This document shows, piece after piece, positions 43,843 to 55,228 of a stretch of 64,000 bases of DNA (positions within the stretch are counted from its first letter, which is position 1; every line of letters begins with the position of its first letter). The notes under the pieces are model-generated. The model was not told the origin of the DNA. It ran no database searches and worked only from the letters and a program-made list of their open reading frames with translations. Location of the stretch: contig NZ_CP022203.1 of assembly GCF_002305895.1 (NCBI RefSeq), forward strand, positions 1,900,501 through 1,964,500. The letters are read 5' to 3'. This DNA is from Corallococcus macrosporus DSM 14697 (GTDB lineage: Bacteria; Myxococcota; Myxococcia; Myxococcales; Myxococcaceae). The position numbers and the translations under genes were made by a program.

Positions 43843-43846
<4 letters not shown>
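40805..43846 (+). CDS. treY: malto-oligosyltrehalose synthase
   Basis: A 1013-aa GH13 enzyme that converts the reducing end of maltodextrins to a trehalosyl unit. The N-terminus STYRVQFHKGFTFEDA is the TreY signature, followed by YLARLGASDLYASPYLKA, DVVPNHMG, the nucleophile region GLRIDHPDG (near residue 355), and the C-terminal DTYQGCELW. It is longer than typical TreY (700-850 aa) because of inserts in the middle. The start is ATG 40805; upstream in-frame ATG 40745 is possible. The stop overlaps glgX by 4 bases (ATGA), giving translational coupling. The expected third enzyme TreZ is not in the window. Confidence 0.93.
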
Positions 43847-45984
<2,138 letters not shown>

Positions 45985-46104
45985 CCCTGGCGGGACAGGC
46001 GGCTGGACGAAAATGGGTGCCCCAGAAGGTTCCTCGGAGGGGTCGACGCCCGGGCCTCCCGCCGGTAGGGTGCGCCCCGCCGTACCCTGCAACAGGATTG
46101 CCAC

Positions 46105-47055
46105 GTGAACACGCAAGTCGCGCTCTGGGTGGGTTTCAACGTCTTCGTCCTCGCGATGCTCGCGCTGGACCTCGGGCTGTTCCACCGCAAGGACCATGCG
46201 GTGACGCCGAAGGAGGCGGGCCTCTGGACGCTGGTGTGGATTACCCTCAGCCTCATCTTCTGCGCGGGCATCTGGCACTACCAGGGGCCCACCGTGGGGC
46301 TCCAGTGGTTGACGGCGTACGTGGTGGAGTACGCGCTCTCCGTCGACAACCTCTTCGTCTTCCTGATGGTGTTCAGCTACTTCCGGGTGGCGCCCGAGCA
46401 CCAGCACCGGGTGCTCTTCTGGGGCATCCTGGGCGCGTTCGTCATGCGCGCCGGCCTCATCCTCGCCGGCACGGCGCTGGTGAAGCAGTTCCACTGGCTC
46501 ATCTACCTGTTCGGCGCGTTCCTCGTCTTCACCGCGGTGAAGATGCTGGTGTCCAAGGACGAGGAGATTGACCCGGAGCAGAAGGGCATCGTGAAGTTCG
46601 CGCGCCGGGTGCTGCCGGTGGCCCGCCTGGGGGAGGGCAGCCGCTTCATGGTGCAGGAGGACGGCCGCAGCAAGTTCACCCCGCTCTTCATCGTGCTGCT
46701 GGTGGTGGAGGCCACGGACCTGCTCTTCGCGCTGGACTCCATCCCCGCGGTGCTGGGCATCAGCCAGGACGCCTTCATCATCTACACGTCCAACGTGTGC
46801 GCGATTCTGGGCCTGCGCTCGCTGTTCTTCGTCGTGGCCAGTTTGATGGACAAGTTCCACTTCCTGAAGGTGGGCCTGAGCGCCATCCTGGGCTTCGTGG
46901 GCGTGAAGATGCTCATCACCTTCTTCGACATCCACCTCCACATCGGCATCTCCCTGGGCGTGATTGCCGGCATCCTCTTGGCGGCCATCATCGCCTCGCT
47001 GGTGTGGCCGAAGCAGCCGGACCCCGGCCAGGACCGGGAGAGCGCGAAGACGTAG
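46105..47055 (+). CDS. TerC-family integral membrane protein
   Basis: A 316-aa protein with about eight hydrophobic segments. The two family motifs are present: EYALSVDNLFVFLMVF (near residue 75) and EATDLLFALDSIPAVLGI (near 205), each with conserved acidic residues for metal passage. TerC proteins export metals, in particular Mn2+ for MntX/Alx-like members, sometimes for loading exported enzymes. No yybP-ykoY-like Mn riboswitch is recognisable in the 120 bases before it. The start is GTG 46105; no better upstream start is available. Confidence 0.9.
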   Translation: MNTQVALWVGFNVFVLAMLALDLGLFHRKDHAVTPKEAGLWTLVWITLSLIFCAGIWHYQGPTVGLQWLTAYVVEYALSVDNLFVFLMVFSYFRVAPEHQHRVLFWGILGAFVMRAGLILAGTALVKQFHWLIYLFGAFLVFTAVKMLVSKDEEIDPEQKGIVKFARRVLPVARLGEGSRFMVQEDGRSKFTPLFIVLLVVEATDLLFALDSIPAVLGISQDAFIIYTSNVCAILGLRSLFFVVASLMDKFHFLKVGLSAILGFVGVKMLITFFDIHLHIGISLGVIAGILLAAIIASLVWPKQPDPGQDRESAKT

Positions 47056-47125
47056 GCCGGGCGCTGGGGCTTCCAACCCAGCGTTTTCCTTGCAAGTGGC
47101 GGCGGTTGCCGCCAAATCTGGGGGC

Positions 47126-47512
47126 ATGTCCTCCAGCGCCACCACCGACGGCATCCGCATCACCGTGAAGCCCTCCTACTGGCCGGAGCGCAGCGCTCCG
47201 GAGTCCGGGCAGTTCGCCTTCATGTACACGGTGGAGATTGCCAACGAGGGCGACGCGCCCGCGCAGCTCAAGGCACGGCACTGGGTCATCACCGATGCCA
47301 CGGGCAAGGTGGAGGAGGTGCGGGGCGAGGGCGTGGTGGGCCGCCAGCCCCACCTGGGGCCCGGAGAGCGGTTCGAGTACACGAGCTGGGCCATGCTCCG
47401 CACGCCCTTCGGCACCATGCGCGGCAGCTATGACATGGCGCGGCCGGACGGCACGCGCTTCGAGGCGCGCATCGCCGAGTTCGCGCTCACCCTCCCCAAT
47501 TCCCTGCACTGA
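47126..47512 (+). CDS. apaG: ApaG-family protein
   Basis: A 128-aa single-domain ApaG (DUF525) protein with an immunoglobulin-like fold. Signature strands are GIRITVKPSYW, FMYTVEIANEGD, LKARHWVITDATGK, GEGVVGRQPHLGPGERFEYTS and FGTMRGSYDM. The family is linked to Co2+/Mg2+ handling and Ap4A metabolism but the biochemical activity is not fixed. ATG 47126 is preceded by GGGGG. Its stop overlaps hemH by one base (TGATG), so the genes are coupled. Confidence 0.92.
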   Translation: MSSSATTDGIRITVKPSYWPERSAPESGQFAFMYTVEIANEGDAPAQLKARHWVITDATGKVEEVRGEGVVGRQPHLGPGERFEYTSWAMLRTPFGTMRGSYDMARPDGTRFEARIAEFALTLPNSLH

Positions 47513-48573
47513 TGCCAACGCCCACCTCGAAGCGAGGGCTGCTGCTCGTCAACCTGGGGACGCCGGACGCGCCCCAGCCGGGGCCGGTGCGCCGCTACCT
47601 GCGCGAGTTCCTCAGCGATCCGCGCGTCATCGACATCCACCCCGTGGCCCGCTGGGCGCTGCTCAACCTCGTCATCCTGCCGGTGCGGCCGGCGAAGAGC
47701 GCGGAGGCGTACCGCAAAATCTGGATGAAGGAGGGCTCGCCGCTGCTGGTGTACAGCCAGGCCCTGGCGGCCCAGGTGGCCGAGCGGCTGGCGGGCGAGT
47801 ACGAGGTGGTGCTGGCCATGCGGTATGGCTCGCCCTCCATCCCCGACGGCATCGCGGCGCTCAAGGCGCGCGGCGTGTCGGAGTTCACCGTGCTGCCGCT
47901 GTACCCGCAGGAGGCCGCGTCCTCCACGGCGTCCTCGCTGGCGCGCACCTACGAGGTGCTGGCCCAGTCCTGGGACGTGCCCTTCGTGCGCGCGGTGCCG
48001 GCCTTCTTCGAGCACCCGGGCTTCCTGGACGCCTTCACCACCGTGGCGCGGCCGGTGATTGACGAGGCGCGCGCCGACTACGTCCTCTTCAGCTTCCACG
48101 GCCTGCCGGAGCGGCACATGCGCAAGAGCGACCCCACGGGGACGCACTGCCTGTCCACGGCCTCGTGCTGCGACGCCCTGACGGACGCGAACCGGCACTG
48201 CTACCGCGCGCAGAGCTACGCGACGGCGCGGGGGCTGGCGCAGCGGCTGGGCCTGCCGGCGGACGGGTGGAGCGTGTCCTTCCAGTCGCGCCTGGGCCGC
48301 ACGCCGTGGGTGAAGCCGTACACGGACGTGGTGCTGCCGGAGCTGGCGAAGCAGGGCGTGAAGCGGCTGGCGGTGATGTGCCCGGCCTTCGTGGCGGACT
48401 GCCTGGAGACGCTGGAGGAGATTGGCCTCCGCGCGCGGGAGCAGTTCGTGGAGGCGGGAGGGGAGTCGCTGACGCTCGTCCCCTCCCTCAACGCCCACCC
48501 GGCGTGGGTGGACGCGGTGGTGCGCATGGTGCGCGAGTCGGACGGCCCGCCTACTGCTGCGGCTGCGCCGTAG
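47512..48573 (+). CDS. hemH: ferrochelatase (Cys-rich, [2Fe-2S] type)
   Basis: A 353-aa HemH that inserts Fe2+ into protoporphyrin IX, the last haem step. It shows LLLVNLGTPDAP at the N-terminus, YGSPSI, the active-site His in FSFHGLPERH (near 191), and VMCPAFVADCLETLEEI at the C-terminal side. The insert CLSTASCCDALTDANRHC between these carries closely spaced cysteines. M. xanthus ferrochelatase is known to bind a [2Fe-2S] cluster through internal cysteines, in contrast to the C-terminal cluster of animal enzymes, and this sequence fits. It is coupled to apaG and overlaps the convergent lipoprotein gene by 23 bases. Confidence 0.93.
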   Translation: MPTPTSKRGLLLVNLGTPDAPQPGPVRRYLREFLSDPRVIDIHPVARWALLNLVILPVRPAKSAEAYRKIWMKEGSPLLVYSQALAAQVAERLAGEYEVVLAMRYGSPSIPDGIAALKARGVSEFTVLPLYPQEAASSTASSLARTYEVLAQSWDVPFVRAVPAFFEHPGFLDAFTTVARPVIDEARADYVLFSFHGLPERHMRKSDPTGTHCLSTASCCDALTDANRHCYRAQSYATARGLAQRLGLPADGWSVSFQSRLGRTPWVKPYTDVVLPELAKQGVKRLAVMCPAFVADCLETLEEIGLRAREQFVEAGGESLTLVPSLNAHPAWVDAVVRMVRESDGPPTAAAAP

Positions 48574-49564
48574 GCGCCGGCGCGGGGGCCGCTTCCGCCG
48601 CGCTGAGGCGCAGCTTCATCGTGCCCGTGGGCACCTGGAGGGCGGCGGTGGGGAAGCCGCCCTTCGTCACCGAGGTGATGGTGCCTTCCCAGGAGCGCCA
48701 GCGTCCGGCCTTCACCAGGAACTCGCCGCGGCCGGTGATGGTGACCTCGGCGCTGGCGCTGGTTTCGGGCGAGGGCTTGCGCCGGGGGTTCTCCGAGTCC
48801 GCGGCCTCCGCCTCTTCCTCCGCGGCGCGCGCGGGCGAGGTGGGCGGGGCCTCCTGCGCGTGGACCGTGCCACCCAGCTTCTCGGAGATGTCGTACTCCA
48901 GCGTGGCCACCTGCTCGCCGCCGTCAGCGGGCGTCAGGCTGGCGAGCTTCACGCGGTTGCGCCGCTCCGGCTGGCCGGCCTGGAACTGGGCCCCCAGCGC
49001 CTCGGACAGAATCAGCTCGGTGCCGAGCGACCAGGTGTCGCCGGTGCCCACCGGCTCCCTGGGCAGCTCCAGCACCAGGGTGGCCGTGTTGCGGGTGGCG
49101 CCCTGCAGGCCGTCGAGCACGAAGCCGCGCTCGCTCAGGGTGCCGACGTCCACCTCGGCGTTGCTGCCCTCGGGGATGACGCGGAGGCGGTAGTCACCCG
49201 AGTCGGTCCGCTCCAGCGCGTAGGTGAGGGCGTCGGGCAGCGTCGCCGCGGGCGCCGCGGCGGCGGGCTTCTCCTTGCCCTTGCCCCTGCCCTTCCTGGT
49301 GGAGGAGCCCTCCTCAGGGGCGCCGCCGGTGCGCTCGATGTCGAGCCGGTACGACGTGGGCGCGCCCGCGGTGAGCTTCCACCGGAGGACCACCTTCGAG
49401 GGGTCCACCGGGGGCTCCGCGGCCTGGGCCGGGGCGGCCTCCGGGGGAGGCGGAGCGTCTTTCATCCCCGGCGGGCGGGGGATGGGCTCCATCTTCCCGC
49501 GAGGTTCTTCCTTGCAGGCGGTGAGTGACAGGGCGAGGACCAGGCCATACACGCTTCGCTTCAC
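48551..49564 (-). CDS. lipoprotein of unknown function
   Basis: A 337-aa exported lipoprotein. The signal VYGLVLALSLTAC gives lipidated Cys 17 or so, followed by a Pro/Ala-rich linker (about 40 residues). The body is beta-rich (VLRWKLTAGAPTSYRLDIER, GEFLVKAGRWRSWEGTI) with a Lys/Arg/Gly low-complexity insert in the first half (STRKGRGKGKEKP) and an acidic Ala/Glu insert in the second. The start is GTG 49564, 9 bases after AAGGAG; upstream in-frame ATG 49606 lacks a ribosome site and would bury the signal. I do not recognise a family. Its 3' end overlaps hemH. Confidence 0.7.
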   Translation of the reverse strand: MKRSVYGLVLALSLTACKEEPRGKMEPIPRPPGMKDAPPPPEAAPAQAAEPPVDPSKVVLRWKLTAGAPTSYRLDIERTGGAPEEGSSTRKGRGKGKEKPAAAAPAATLPDALTYALERTDSGDYRLRVIPEGSNAEVDVGTLSERGFVLDGLQGATRNTATLVLELPREPVGTGDTWSLGTELILSEALGAQFQAGQPERRNRVKLASLTPADGGEQVATLEYDISEKLGGTVHAQEAPPTSPARAAEEEAEAADSENPRRKPSPETSASAEVTITGRGEFLVKAGRWRSWEGTITSVTKGGFPTAALQVPTGTMKLRLSAAEAAPAPAPTAQPQQ

Positions 49565-49612
49565 GCGGGGACGCTCCTTGGCATCCCTGGCGGGATATCG
49601 AAGCAAGCGAGG

Positions 49613-50203
49613 TCATTCAAGTACGTCACCCGGCCGCTCCGAGGATGAATGGGCGAGATAGATGTCGACCTGCGTCTTGACGCGTCCGGCGAAGTCTGGG
49701 TCGAGCCGCTCCATGATGGCCCATTCGAGCTCGCGGTCCCGGCGGAGGTCGGGCCTGGCGGAGCGCACCAGCACGGGCTCCGCGGAGAGCAGGACGGTGG
49801 GCATGATGTTCTGCTTCTCCTCGGGGGCCGACATGGTCGTCTTCTCCGGGGCCGGCAACGACTGGGTCCGAGCGGGCATGTTGGCGGCCATCTGGTACGC
49901 GCGCACGGTGAACCGGCCGTCGGGGCGCTTGTACCCTTCGACGTAGAGGCGGGACCAGTGGGTGAAGACGTCGTAGTTGCCGGAGACCTTCCAAGGCGTG
50001 ATGAGGAACAGCGGGTCCGTGCTGGGCAGCAGGGCGTAGCCGCGCTCGCTCAGGACGGCCTCGGCGGCCTTCATGACCTGCCGTGCGGGCATGTCGTACA
50101 CCACGTAGCTGGTCGTGCGTTCCAGCAGCGTCTGGCGTTGGCTCGTGCAACCCGTCAGCACCAGCAGCATGAGGATGCTCGCGAATTGGGGGCTCATCGT
50201 CAT
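49613..50203 (-). CDS. small lipoprotein of unknown function
   Basis: A 196-aa exported protein. The signal ends in a lipobox VLTGC (Cys 19). The mature protein has one alpha/beta domain: VYDMPARQVMKAAEAVLSER, FLITPWKVSG, and a Tyr-rich strand RLYVEGYKRPDGRFTVRAYQ. The C-terminus is helical and charged (LRRDRELEWAIMERLDPDFA). This resembles periplasmic lipoproteins of the NlpC/BamC-like type only in general plan; no family is assigned. ATG 50203 follows AAGGAG with an 8-base spacer. It may be co-transcribed with the following lipoprotein gene, 48 bases downstream. Confidence 0.75.
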   Translation of the reverse strand: MTMSPQFASILMLLVLTGCTSQRQTLLERTTSYVVYDMPARQVMKAAEAVLSERGYALLPSTDPLFLITPWKVSGNYDVFTHWSRLYVEGYKRPDGRFTVRAYQMAANMPARTQSLPAPEKTTMSAPEEKQNIMPTVLLSAEPVLVRSARPDLRRDRELEWAIMERLDPDFAGRVKTQVDIYLAHSSSERPGDVLE

Positions 50204-50382
50204 CGACAGGACTCCTTGAGGGGGCAGGGCCACATGTGTGCGGCGCCCGTGACAACGTCGTGGCTCGCGGGCCCATATCGCTGGGGGCATGCGGAAAGTG
50301 ACGCCGGGCAGCCGGGCGTCTGGTGGCCTCGCGTCACGGCCCGGCCTTGCGTTTCGTGGCTGCTTCGCGAAGAAGCGGGGGC

Positions 50383-53300
50383 ATGTCCGCGCCGCTCGAT
50401 GAGTCCGTGACTCCCTTGTTCGATACGGCCAGCGATGCGCTGGCGTGGCTGCGGGCGCAGGGGCTCGAGCACCTGTCGCGGCTGAGCCTGGCGGTGCTGA
50501 TGCCGCTGGTGGATGCCGCCTGGTTGCCGCAGGCGCGGCCCGTGCTCGCCCGCCGCCGGCTGGTGGAGTTGTTGAGCACGGACTCGCTGGCGCGTTGGAT
50601 GACGGAGGCGATGCCGTCGCCCCGGATGAAGGAGCTGCTGCCCACGCTCGCCTGGCGCTTCGTGGAGGCGGAGCGGCTGGGCGCGGAGGCGTCACGGGCC
50701 TCGCTCGAGGAGCGGCTCGCGCCGCCTGGGGATTCCCGCACGCATCGCGTCCATGGGCTGTTGCTGGCGTTGCGCGCGCGGGTTCCAGCGTCCGTCGCGC
50801 CTCGGCCGGTGCACGCGCTGGTGCCGGACCTGATGCAGTACGACGCGCCGCTGCCGGGCTTCCGCCTGCGCGAGACGCGCATCTCCGAGCTGCCGGTGGG
50901 CGCGCACGCGGGCTTCATCCTCCCCGAGGCCCGGCTGATTTTCTCCCCCACCGAAGTCACGGGGGACTGCTCTTGCGGCGCGACGTTCTGCGTCCACCTG
51001 CTGGCGGTCATCGACACGGCGCTGCTGTGGCTGCGCCAGCCCTGGTCGGAGACCTTTGGCGAGGAGCTGGAGGAGCTGGTCCGTCCCGGCTGGGAGCGCG
51101 CGCTGCGGGCGCTGGAGCGGGCCGTCGATGACAGCCCCGGCGGGCCCGGGGGTGGGGAGGTTTCCTGGCGGCTGGACGTCATCAACGGGTACGGCGTGGA
51201 GCTGGCGCCGTACGTGCACAAGCGCAACAAGAAGGGGCAGCGCAGCACGGGCGCGAAGGTGAGCCGGCGCAAGCTGCTCCAGGAGCATGGCTCGCAGTTG
51301 TCGGCGGCGGATGCGCGGCTGGCGGCGTTGCTGCCGGAGTCGGAGGCCCCGGCGTCGCGCGCGCTGCTCTTCGAGCTGGTGGGGCATCCTCGCATCCACC
51401 TGGATGAGAACCCGGACCTGCTGGTGCGCATCGAGCGCGCGAAGGTCGGGCTCGTCGCCGAGGACCGGGACGGGGTGGTCATCGTCAGCGCGGGCGTGGA
51501 TGGCGCGACGCTGCCCTCGGCGATGCTGGAGCGGGTGCGCAGGGCGCCGCCGGAGGAGGGGCTCTACGTCTGGGACGACCACCAGCGGGTGCTCACCGTG
51601 CTGGACGCGGGGCCGGAGGTCCGCGCGCTGCTGACGGCGTTGAACCGCCACGGCAACGCGTTTCCGCCGGAGAGCCATGTGGCGCTGCTGGACCAGCTGT
51701 CGAAGCTGTCCCTGCGCGTGCCGGTGGCGCTGCCCCGGAGCGTCATGGGGGAGTCGGTGCCGCTGCGTTACGTCTCCGTGGTGCGCATGGAGGCGCATGC
51801 GAGCGGCGCGGTCCGCGTGGAGCTGCGTGCCCGCCCGCTGCCTGACAGCCCCACGTTCATTCCGGGGGAGGGGGCGCGTGACGTCCACATCCGGCGAGGC
51901 ACGGGGGCGGTGCACGCGGTGCGGGACTTCGTTCAGGAACGCGATACGGCGGAGCTGCTGCAGGCCCGGTTGCCGCTGGACACGGCGGAGCCCGAGGAGC
52001 TGCCCTTCACCTTCCGCTTCACCAGCGCGCAGGGCGGCCTGGCGGTACTCGCGGCGTGTACGGAGGTGGAGCCTCGGCCGGAGCTGGAGTGGGTGGGGGC
52101 GCCGGTGCGGCTGTTCCAGGCCCCCGCGCCTCAGGCGCTGAAGGTCATCCTGGAGCGGAAGCGGGACTGGTTCGGCGTGCTGGGCGGGCTGTCCGTGGAA
52201 GGCGAGCGGGTGGAGCTGGCGCGGTTGCTGGACGCGGCTCGGCGCAAGGAGCGCTGGGTCCAGGTGGACGCGACGTCCTACGTGGAGATTGAGGGGGCGC
52301 TGCGGGAGCACCTGGAGCGGCTGGCGGACCATGCCCACGCCACACGCCATGGGCTGGAGGTGGGGCCCTCCGCGGTGGAGGCGCTCACCGCGCTCCAGGA
52401 CGCCGGCGCGGACGTCGAGGCGGACAAGACGTGGCAGTCGCTGGTGGAGCGCATCTTCGCGGCGAAGGAGCTGAAGCCGCGGGTGCCCGCGGGGCTGAAG
52501 ACGGCGCTGCGGGACTATCAGCAGGAGGGCTTCCGCTGGCTGACGCGGTTGGCGTCGTGGGGGGCGGGTGGGGTGCTCGCGGACGACATGGGCCTGGGCA
52601 AGACGGTGCAGGCGCTGACGGTGCTCCTGGACCGGAGCAAGCTGGGGCCCGCGCTGGTGCTGGCGCCGACGTCCGTGGCCTTCAACTGGATGGAGGAGGC
52701 GAAGCGCTTCGCGCCGTCGCTGCGGATGACGCTGTTCTCGGAGGTGGCGGACCGGGGTCAGACGTTGGAGCGCTTGGGGCCCAAGGACGTGCTGGTGATG
52801 AGCTATGGCCTGCTCACGCGGGACATCGAGCGGCTGTCGAAGCTCCGCTTCTCCACCATCATCTTCGACGAGGCGCAGACGCTGAAGAACGCGACGACGC
52901 ACCGCTTCCGCGCGGCGCGGGCGCTCCAGGGGGACTTCAAGTTCGCGCTCTCCGGCACGCCGCTGGAGAACCACCTGGGCGAGCTGTGGAGCCTCTTCGC
53001 CGTCGTCTTCCCAGGGCTGCTCGGGAGCTGGGAGGCGTTCCGCTCGCGCTTCGCCGCGCCGATTGAGCGGGGCGTGGACCCGACGGCCGCGCCCGCGCTG
53101 GCCCGGGTGCTTCAGCCCTTCCTGCTGCGCCGCACGAAGGCGCAGGTGGAGGCGCAGTTGCCGCCGCGCACGGACATCCGGGTGCCCATCGTCCTGTCGT
53201 CCGAGGAGTGGGCGCTCTACGAGGACGCGCGGCTGGCGGCGCTCTCGGATTTGGAGACGCGCAAGCCGAAGCTGAAGGAGCAGGAGCGGCGCATCGAAAT

Positions 53301-53928
53301 CCTGGCGGCGCTCACGCGGCTGCGCCTGCTGGCTTCACATCCGCGGTTGTATGACGCGGGCTCGAAGCTGGAGTCGGCCAAGCTGGAGCGGTTCATGGAG
53401 TTGGTGCGGGAGCTCCGCGCGGAGGGGCATCGCGCGCTCGTGTTCAGCCAGTTCACGTCCCATCTGGCGCTGGTGCGCGAGGTGCTGGACGCGGAGGGGA
53501 TTGATTACGAGTACCTGGATGGACAGACGCCCGCGGGGGCTCGGGCCGAGCGGGTGCGCGCGTTCCAGGAGGGGGACGTCCCGCTGTTCCTGATTTCGCT
53601 CAAGGCCGGTGGCTTCGGGCTGAACCTCACGGCGGCGACCACGGTGATTCACCTGGACCCGTGGTGGAACCCCGCCGTGGAGGACCAGGCCTCCGACCGC
53701 GCGCACCGGATTGGCCAGGAGCGGCCGGTGACGGTGTACCGGCTGGTGACGCGGGGGACCATCGAGGAGCAGATGCTGTCGCTGCACGAGCACAAGCGCG
53801 CGCTGGTGGCGGGGGTGCTGGAAGGGAAGGACGCGGCTGGACGGCTGTCGACCCAGGAGTTGCTGGGGTTGCTGTCTCAGCGACTGGCGCCGCCTGGGGA
53901 GGAGGAGGGGCCTCGGACTCGGCACTGA
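50383..53928 (+). CDS. SWI2/SNF2-family helicase with SWIM zinc finger
   Basis: A 1181-aa Snf2 ATPase. A SWIM zinc motif CSCGATFCVH lies near residues 198-207. The ATPase core begins near 705: LRDYQQEGFRWL (Q region), DDMGLGKTVQAL (Walker A), APTSVAFNW, DEAQTLKN (Walker B, DEAQ), SGTPLENHL (III), and the second lobe with VFSQFTSHL, LKAGGFGLNLTAA (V) and DRAHRIGQ (VI). Bacterial SWIM-Snf2 proteins (RapA relatives) are thought to move along DNA and displace proteins or RNA polymerase. ATG 50383 is preceded by GCGGGGG. The N-terminal 190 residues and the 230-680 region have no named domain. Confidence 0.92.
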   Translation: MSAPLDESVTPLFDTASDALAWLRAQGLEHLSRLSLAVLMPLVDAAWLPQARPVLARRRLVELLSTDSLARWMTEAMPSPRMKELLPTLAWRFVEAERLGAEASRASLEERLAPPGDSRTHRVHGLLLALRARVPASVAPRPVHALVPDLMQYDAPLPGFRLRETRISELPVGAHAGFILPEARLIFSPTEVTGDCSCGATFCVHLLAVIDTALLWLRQPWSETFGEELEELVRPGWERALRALERAVDDSPGGPGGGEVSWRLDVINGYGVELAPYVHKRNKKGQRSTGAKVSRRKLLQEHGSQLSAADARLAALLPESEAPASRALLFELVGHPRIHLDENPDLLVRIERAKVGLVAEDRDGVVIVSAGVDGATLPSAMLERVRRAPPEEGLYVWDDHQRVLTVLDAGPEVRALLTALNRHGNAFPPESHVALLDQLSKLSLRVPVALPRSVMGESVPLRYVSVVRMEAHASGAVRVELRARPLPDSPTFIPGEGARDVHIRRGTGAVHAVRDFVQERDTAELLQARLPLDTAEPEELPFTFRFTSAQGGLAVLAACTEVEPRPELEWVGAPVRLFQAPAPQALKVILERKRDWFGVLGGLSVEGERVELARLLDAARRKERWVQVDATSYVEIEGALREHLERLADHAHATRHGLEVGPSAVEALTALQDAGADVEADKTWQSLVERIFAAKELKPRVPAGLKTALRDYQQEGFRWLTRLASWGAGGVLADDMGLGKTVQALTVLLDRSKLGPALVLAPTSVAFNWMEEAKRFAPSLRMTLFSEVADRGQTLERLGPKDVLVMSYGLLTRDIERLSKLRFSTIIFDEAQTLKNATTHRFRAARALQGDFKFALSGTPLENHLGELWSLFAVVFPGLLGSWEAFRSRFAAPIERGVDPTAAPALARVLQPFLLRRTKAQVEAQLPPRTDIRVPIVLSSEEWALYEDARLAALSDLETRKPKLKEQERRIEILAALTRLRLLASHPRLYDAGSKLESAKLERFMELVRELRAEGHRALVFSQFTSHLALVREVLDAEGIDYEYLDGQTPAGARAERVRAFQEGDVPLFLISLKAGGFGLNLTAATTVIHLDPWWNPAVEDQASDRAHRIGQERPVTVYRLVTRGTIEEQMLSLHEHKRALVAGVLEGKDAAGRLSTQELLGLLSQRLAPPGEEEGPRTRH

Positions 53929-54005
53929 TTGGCTGGGCGGGGGAATTGGGGTGGGTCTCGGTTCTCACGCCCTGACATCGGCCACCCGTTCATTTCACTG
54001 GGGAC

Positions 54006-54608
54006 TCAGGGAATCGGGCGTGGCTCACGGCTGAGCATGTGCAACAAGCTATCGGTCCTCCAGGGAAGCGCACCGTTGAAGTGAGGCTCCGAGTTCCACA
54101 GGCTGAGTGCGCCGAGGACCGTGAGACTTGCGAGCATCGGCACGGCCAGCGAGCGTGGTCGGTCTTGCTTCAGGCAGAGCCAGATGAAGGCCGCAGTGGA
54201 CATGAGGCCTCGCAAAGGCCACCAGAAAAAAGCGGAGCGAAGCAGGTCCCCCACTTCGGATGGATTTGAGACGGCGGCCCATGTGATGAGGACGGCGGCA
54301 GGGGCGAAGCGGATGAATTCTGTGGTGACGATGCCAGTCCAGAGGGCCTTGGGGCTCGCTCTTTCGTACATCAGGACAATAACGAGCTGGACAAAGCCTA
54401 TCGTCATGTCCTCGGCTCCGTCGCCGAGACCCATGCAGTCACCCTGTCCGCCCATCAGGGTGTAGCCCCACTCGTGCGGGACCACCCGTCTGATCACGAA
54501 TTCAATGAGGAAGGCCGCGAGAAGCGCGGCAAAGGCCCATCTGAAGACGCGAGGCGATTCGGGGCGAGGGCTTGGCAGGGCTGCACTCGAAGTCGAAGAC
54601 GGCTCCAT
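54006..54608 (-). CDS. membrane protein, paralogue 1 of a local three-copy family
   Basis: A 200-aa protein with five or six hydrophobic segments. It shares with the proteins at 55225-55800 and 55868-56455 the pattern YTLxGGxGDC near the first loop, a central KALWTGIVTTEFIRFAP block, and WW-containing RSAFFWWPLRG then AFIWLCLK. The family is not one I recognise. The codon and base composition of this region are less GC-rich than the rest of the window. It lies alone after a gap of 66 bases from the HEAT gene and is in the same direction. Confidence 0.72.
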   Translation of the reverse strand: MEPSSTSSAALPSPRPESPRVFRWAFAALLAAFLIEFVIRRVVPHEWGYTLMGGQGDCMGLGDGAEDMTIGFVQLVIVLMYERASPKALWTGIVTTEFIRFAPAAVLITWAAVSNPSEVGDLLRSAFFWWPLRGLMSTAAFIWLCLKQDRPRSLAVPMLASLTVLGALSLWNSEPHFNGALPWRTDSLLHMLSREPRPIP

Positions 54609-54673
54609 TTCGAGAGCCTACCGTGCTGCTCACTCCGATGCGAAGCGGGCGCCGTTCGATGCGCGCCAGGCCG

Positions 54674-55228
54674 TCACGTCTTGCCCCACGTCAATGATTC
54701 GATCGCCGCAGCGGCCTTCTCCCCGATGGTCTCACCCCAGCCCGGGACTGGGGTCTGGTCATTGACCAGGGCTTCGAGCACCGGGACGAATGGGAGATGG
54801 TTTGACTCTCCGAGCGCGAATATCGCGCCGAAGCGGACCTCAAGAGATGGGTCCTTCAGTGCCGACAGCAGTGCCTTGGCGGCGGACTCGAACCTGGCGG
54901 TCCCCGGCCTGACCTGGGAGAACATGTACGCAATGCCCTCCGCGGCCTGTCCGCGCACCACGGGGTCCTCTTGGGGATTCGCGAGGATGCGCACCATGAG
55001 CTCCCATGCCCTGAGGTCACCATGCCAGGAGAGCGCGTAGAGGATTCCCTGCCGTGCGTCCGCACTGCTGACGGTGTCGAGCAACGGTATCAGCCTGTCC
55101 GTGGTCGTCGGGTCGCCTGAAAGGAGCTTGGCTGCTGGGTCGATGGTTGCCCGGTCCGAGCCCACGATGGCCTCCAGGGCGGATTCGCGCTGCGCTTCGG
55201 ACAATGGCTCTTTTTCGTTAGGGCTCAT
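54674..55228 (-). CDS. HEAT-repeat protein
   Basis: A 184-aa all-helical protein. Repeats of about 35 residues can be followed: TTTDRLIPLLDTVSSADARQ, AWELMVRILANPQEDPVVRG, SAAKALLSALKDPSLEVRFG and FVPVLEALVNDQ, each with the conserved Arg/Gly-turn pattern of HEAT/PBS-lyase repeats. Such proteins are protein-protein adaptors. ATG 55228 overlaps the stop of the preceding membrane protein gene (ATGA), so it is coupled to it. Placement between paralogous membrane protein genes suggests a partner role, unproven. Confidence 0.78.
   Translation of the reverse strand: MSPNEKEPLSEAQRESALEAIVGSDRATIDPAAKLLSGDPTTTDRLIPLLDTVSSADARQGILYALSWHGDLRAWELMVRILANPQEDPVVRGQAAEGIAYMFSQVRPGTARFESAAKALLSALKDPSLEVRFGAIFALGESNHLPFVPVLEALVNDQTPVPGWGETIGEKAAAAIESLTWGKT

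Noticed and set aside
45985-46104. yybP-ykoY manganese riboswitch before the TerC gene
   Set aside because: The 120-base leader lacks the conserved loop sequences of that riboswitch, and no stable two-arm fold was apparent.
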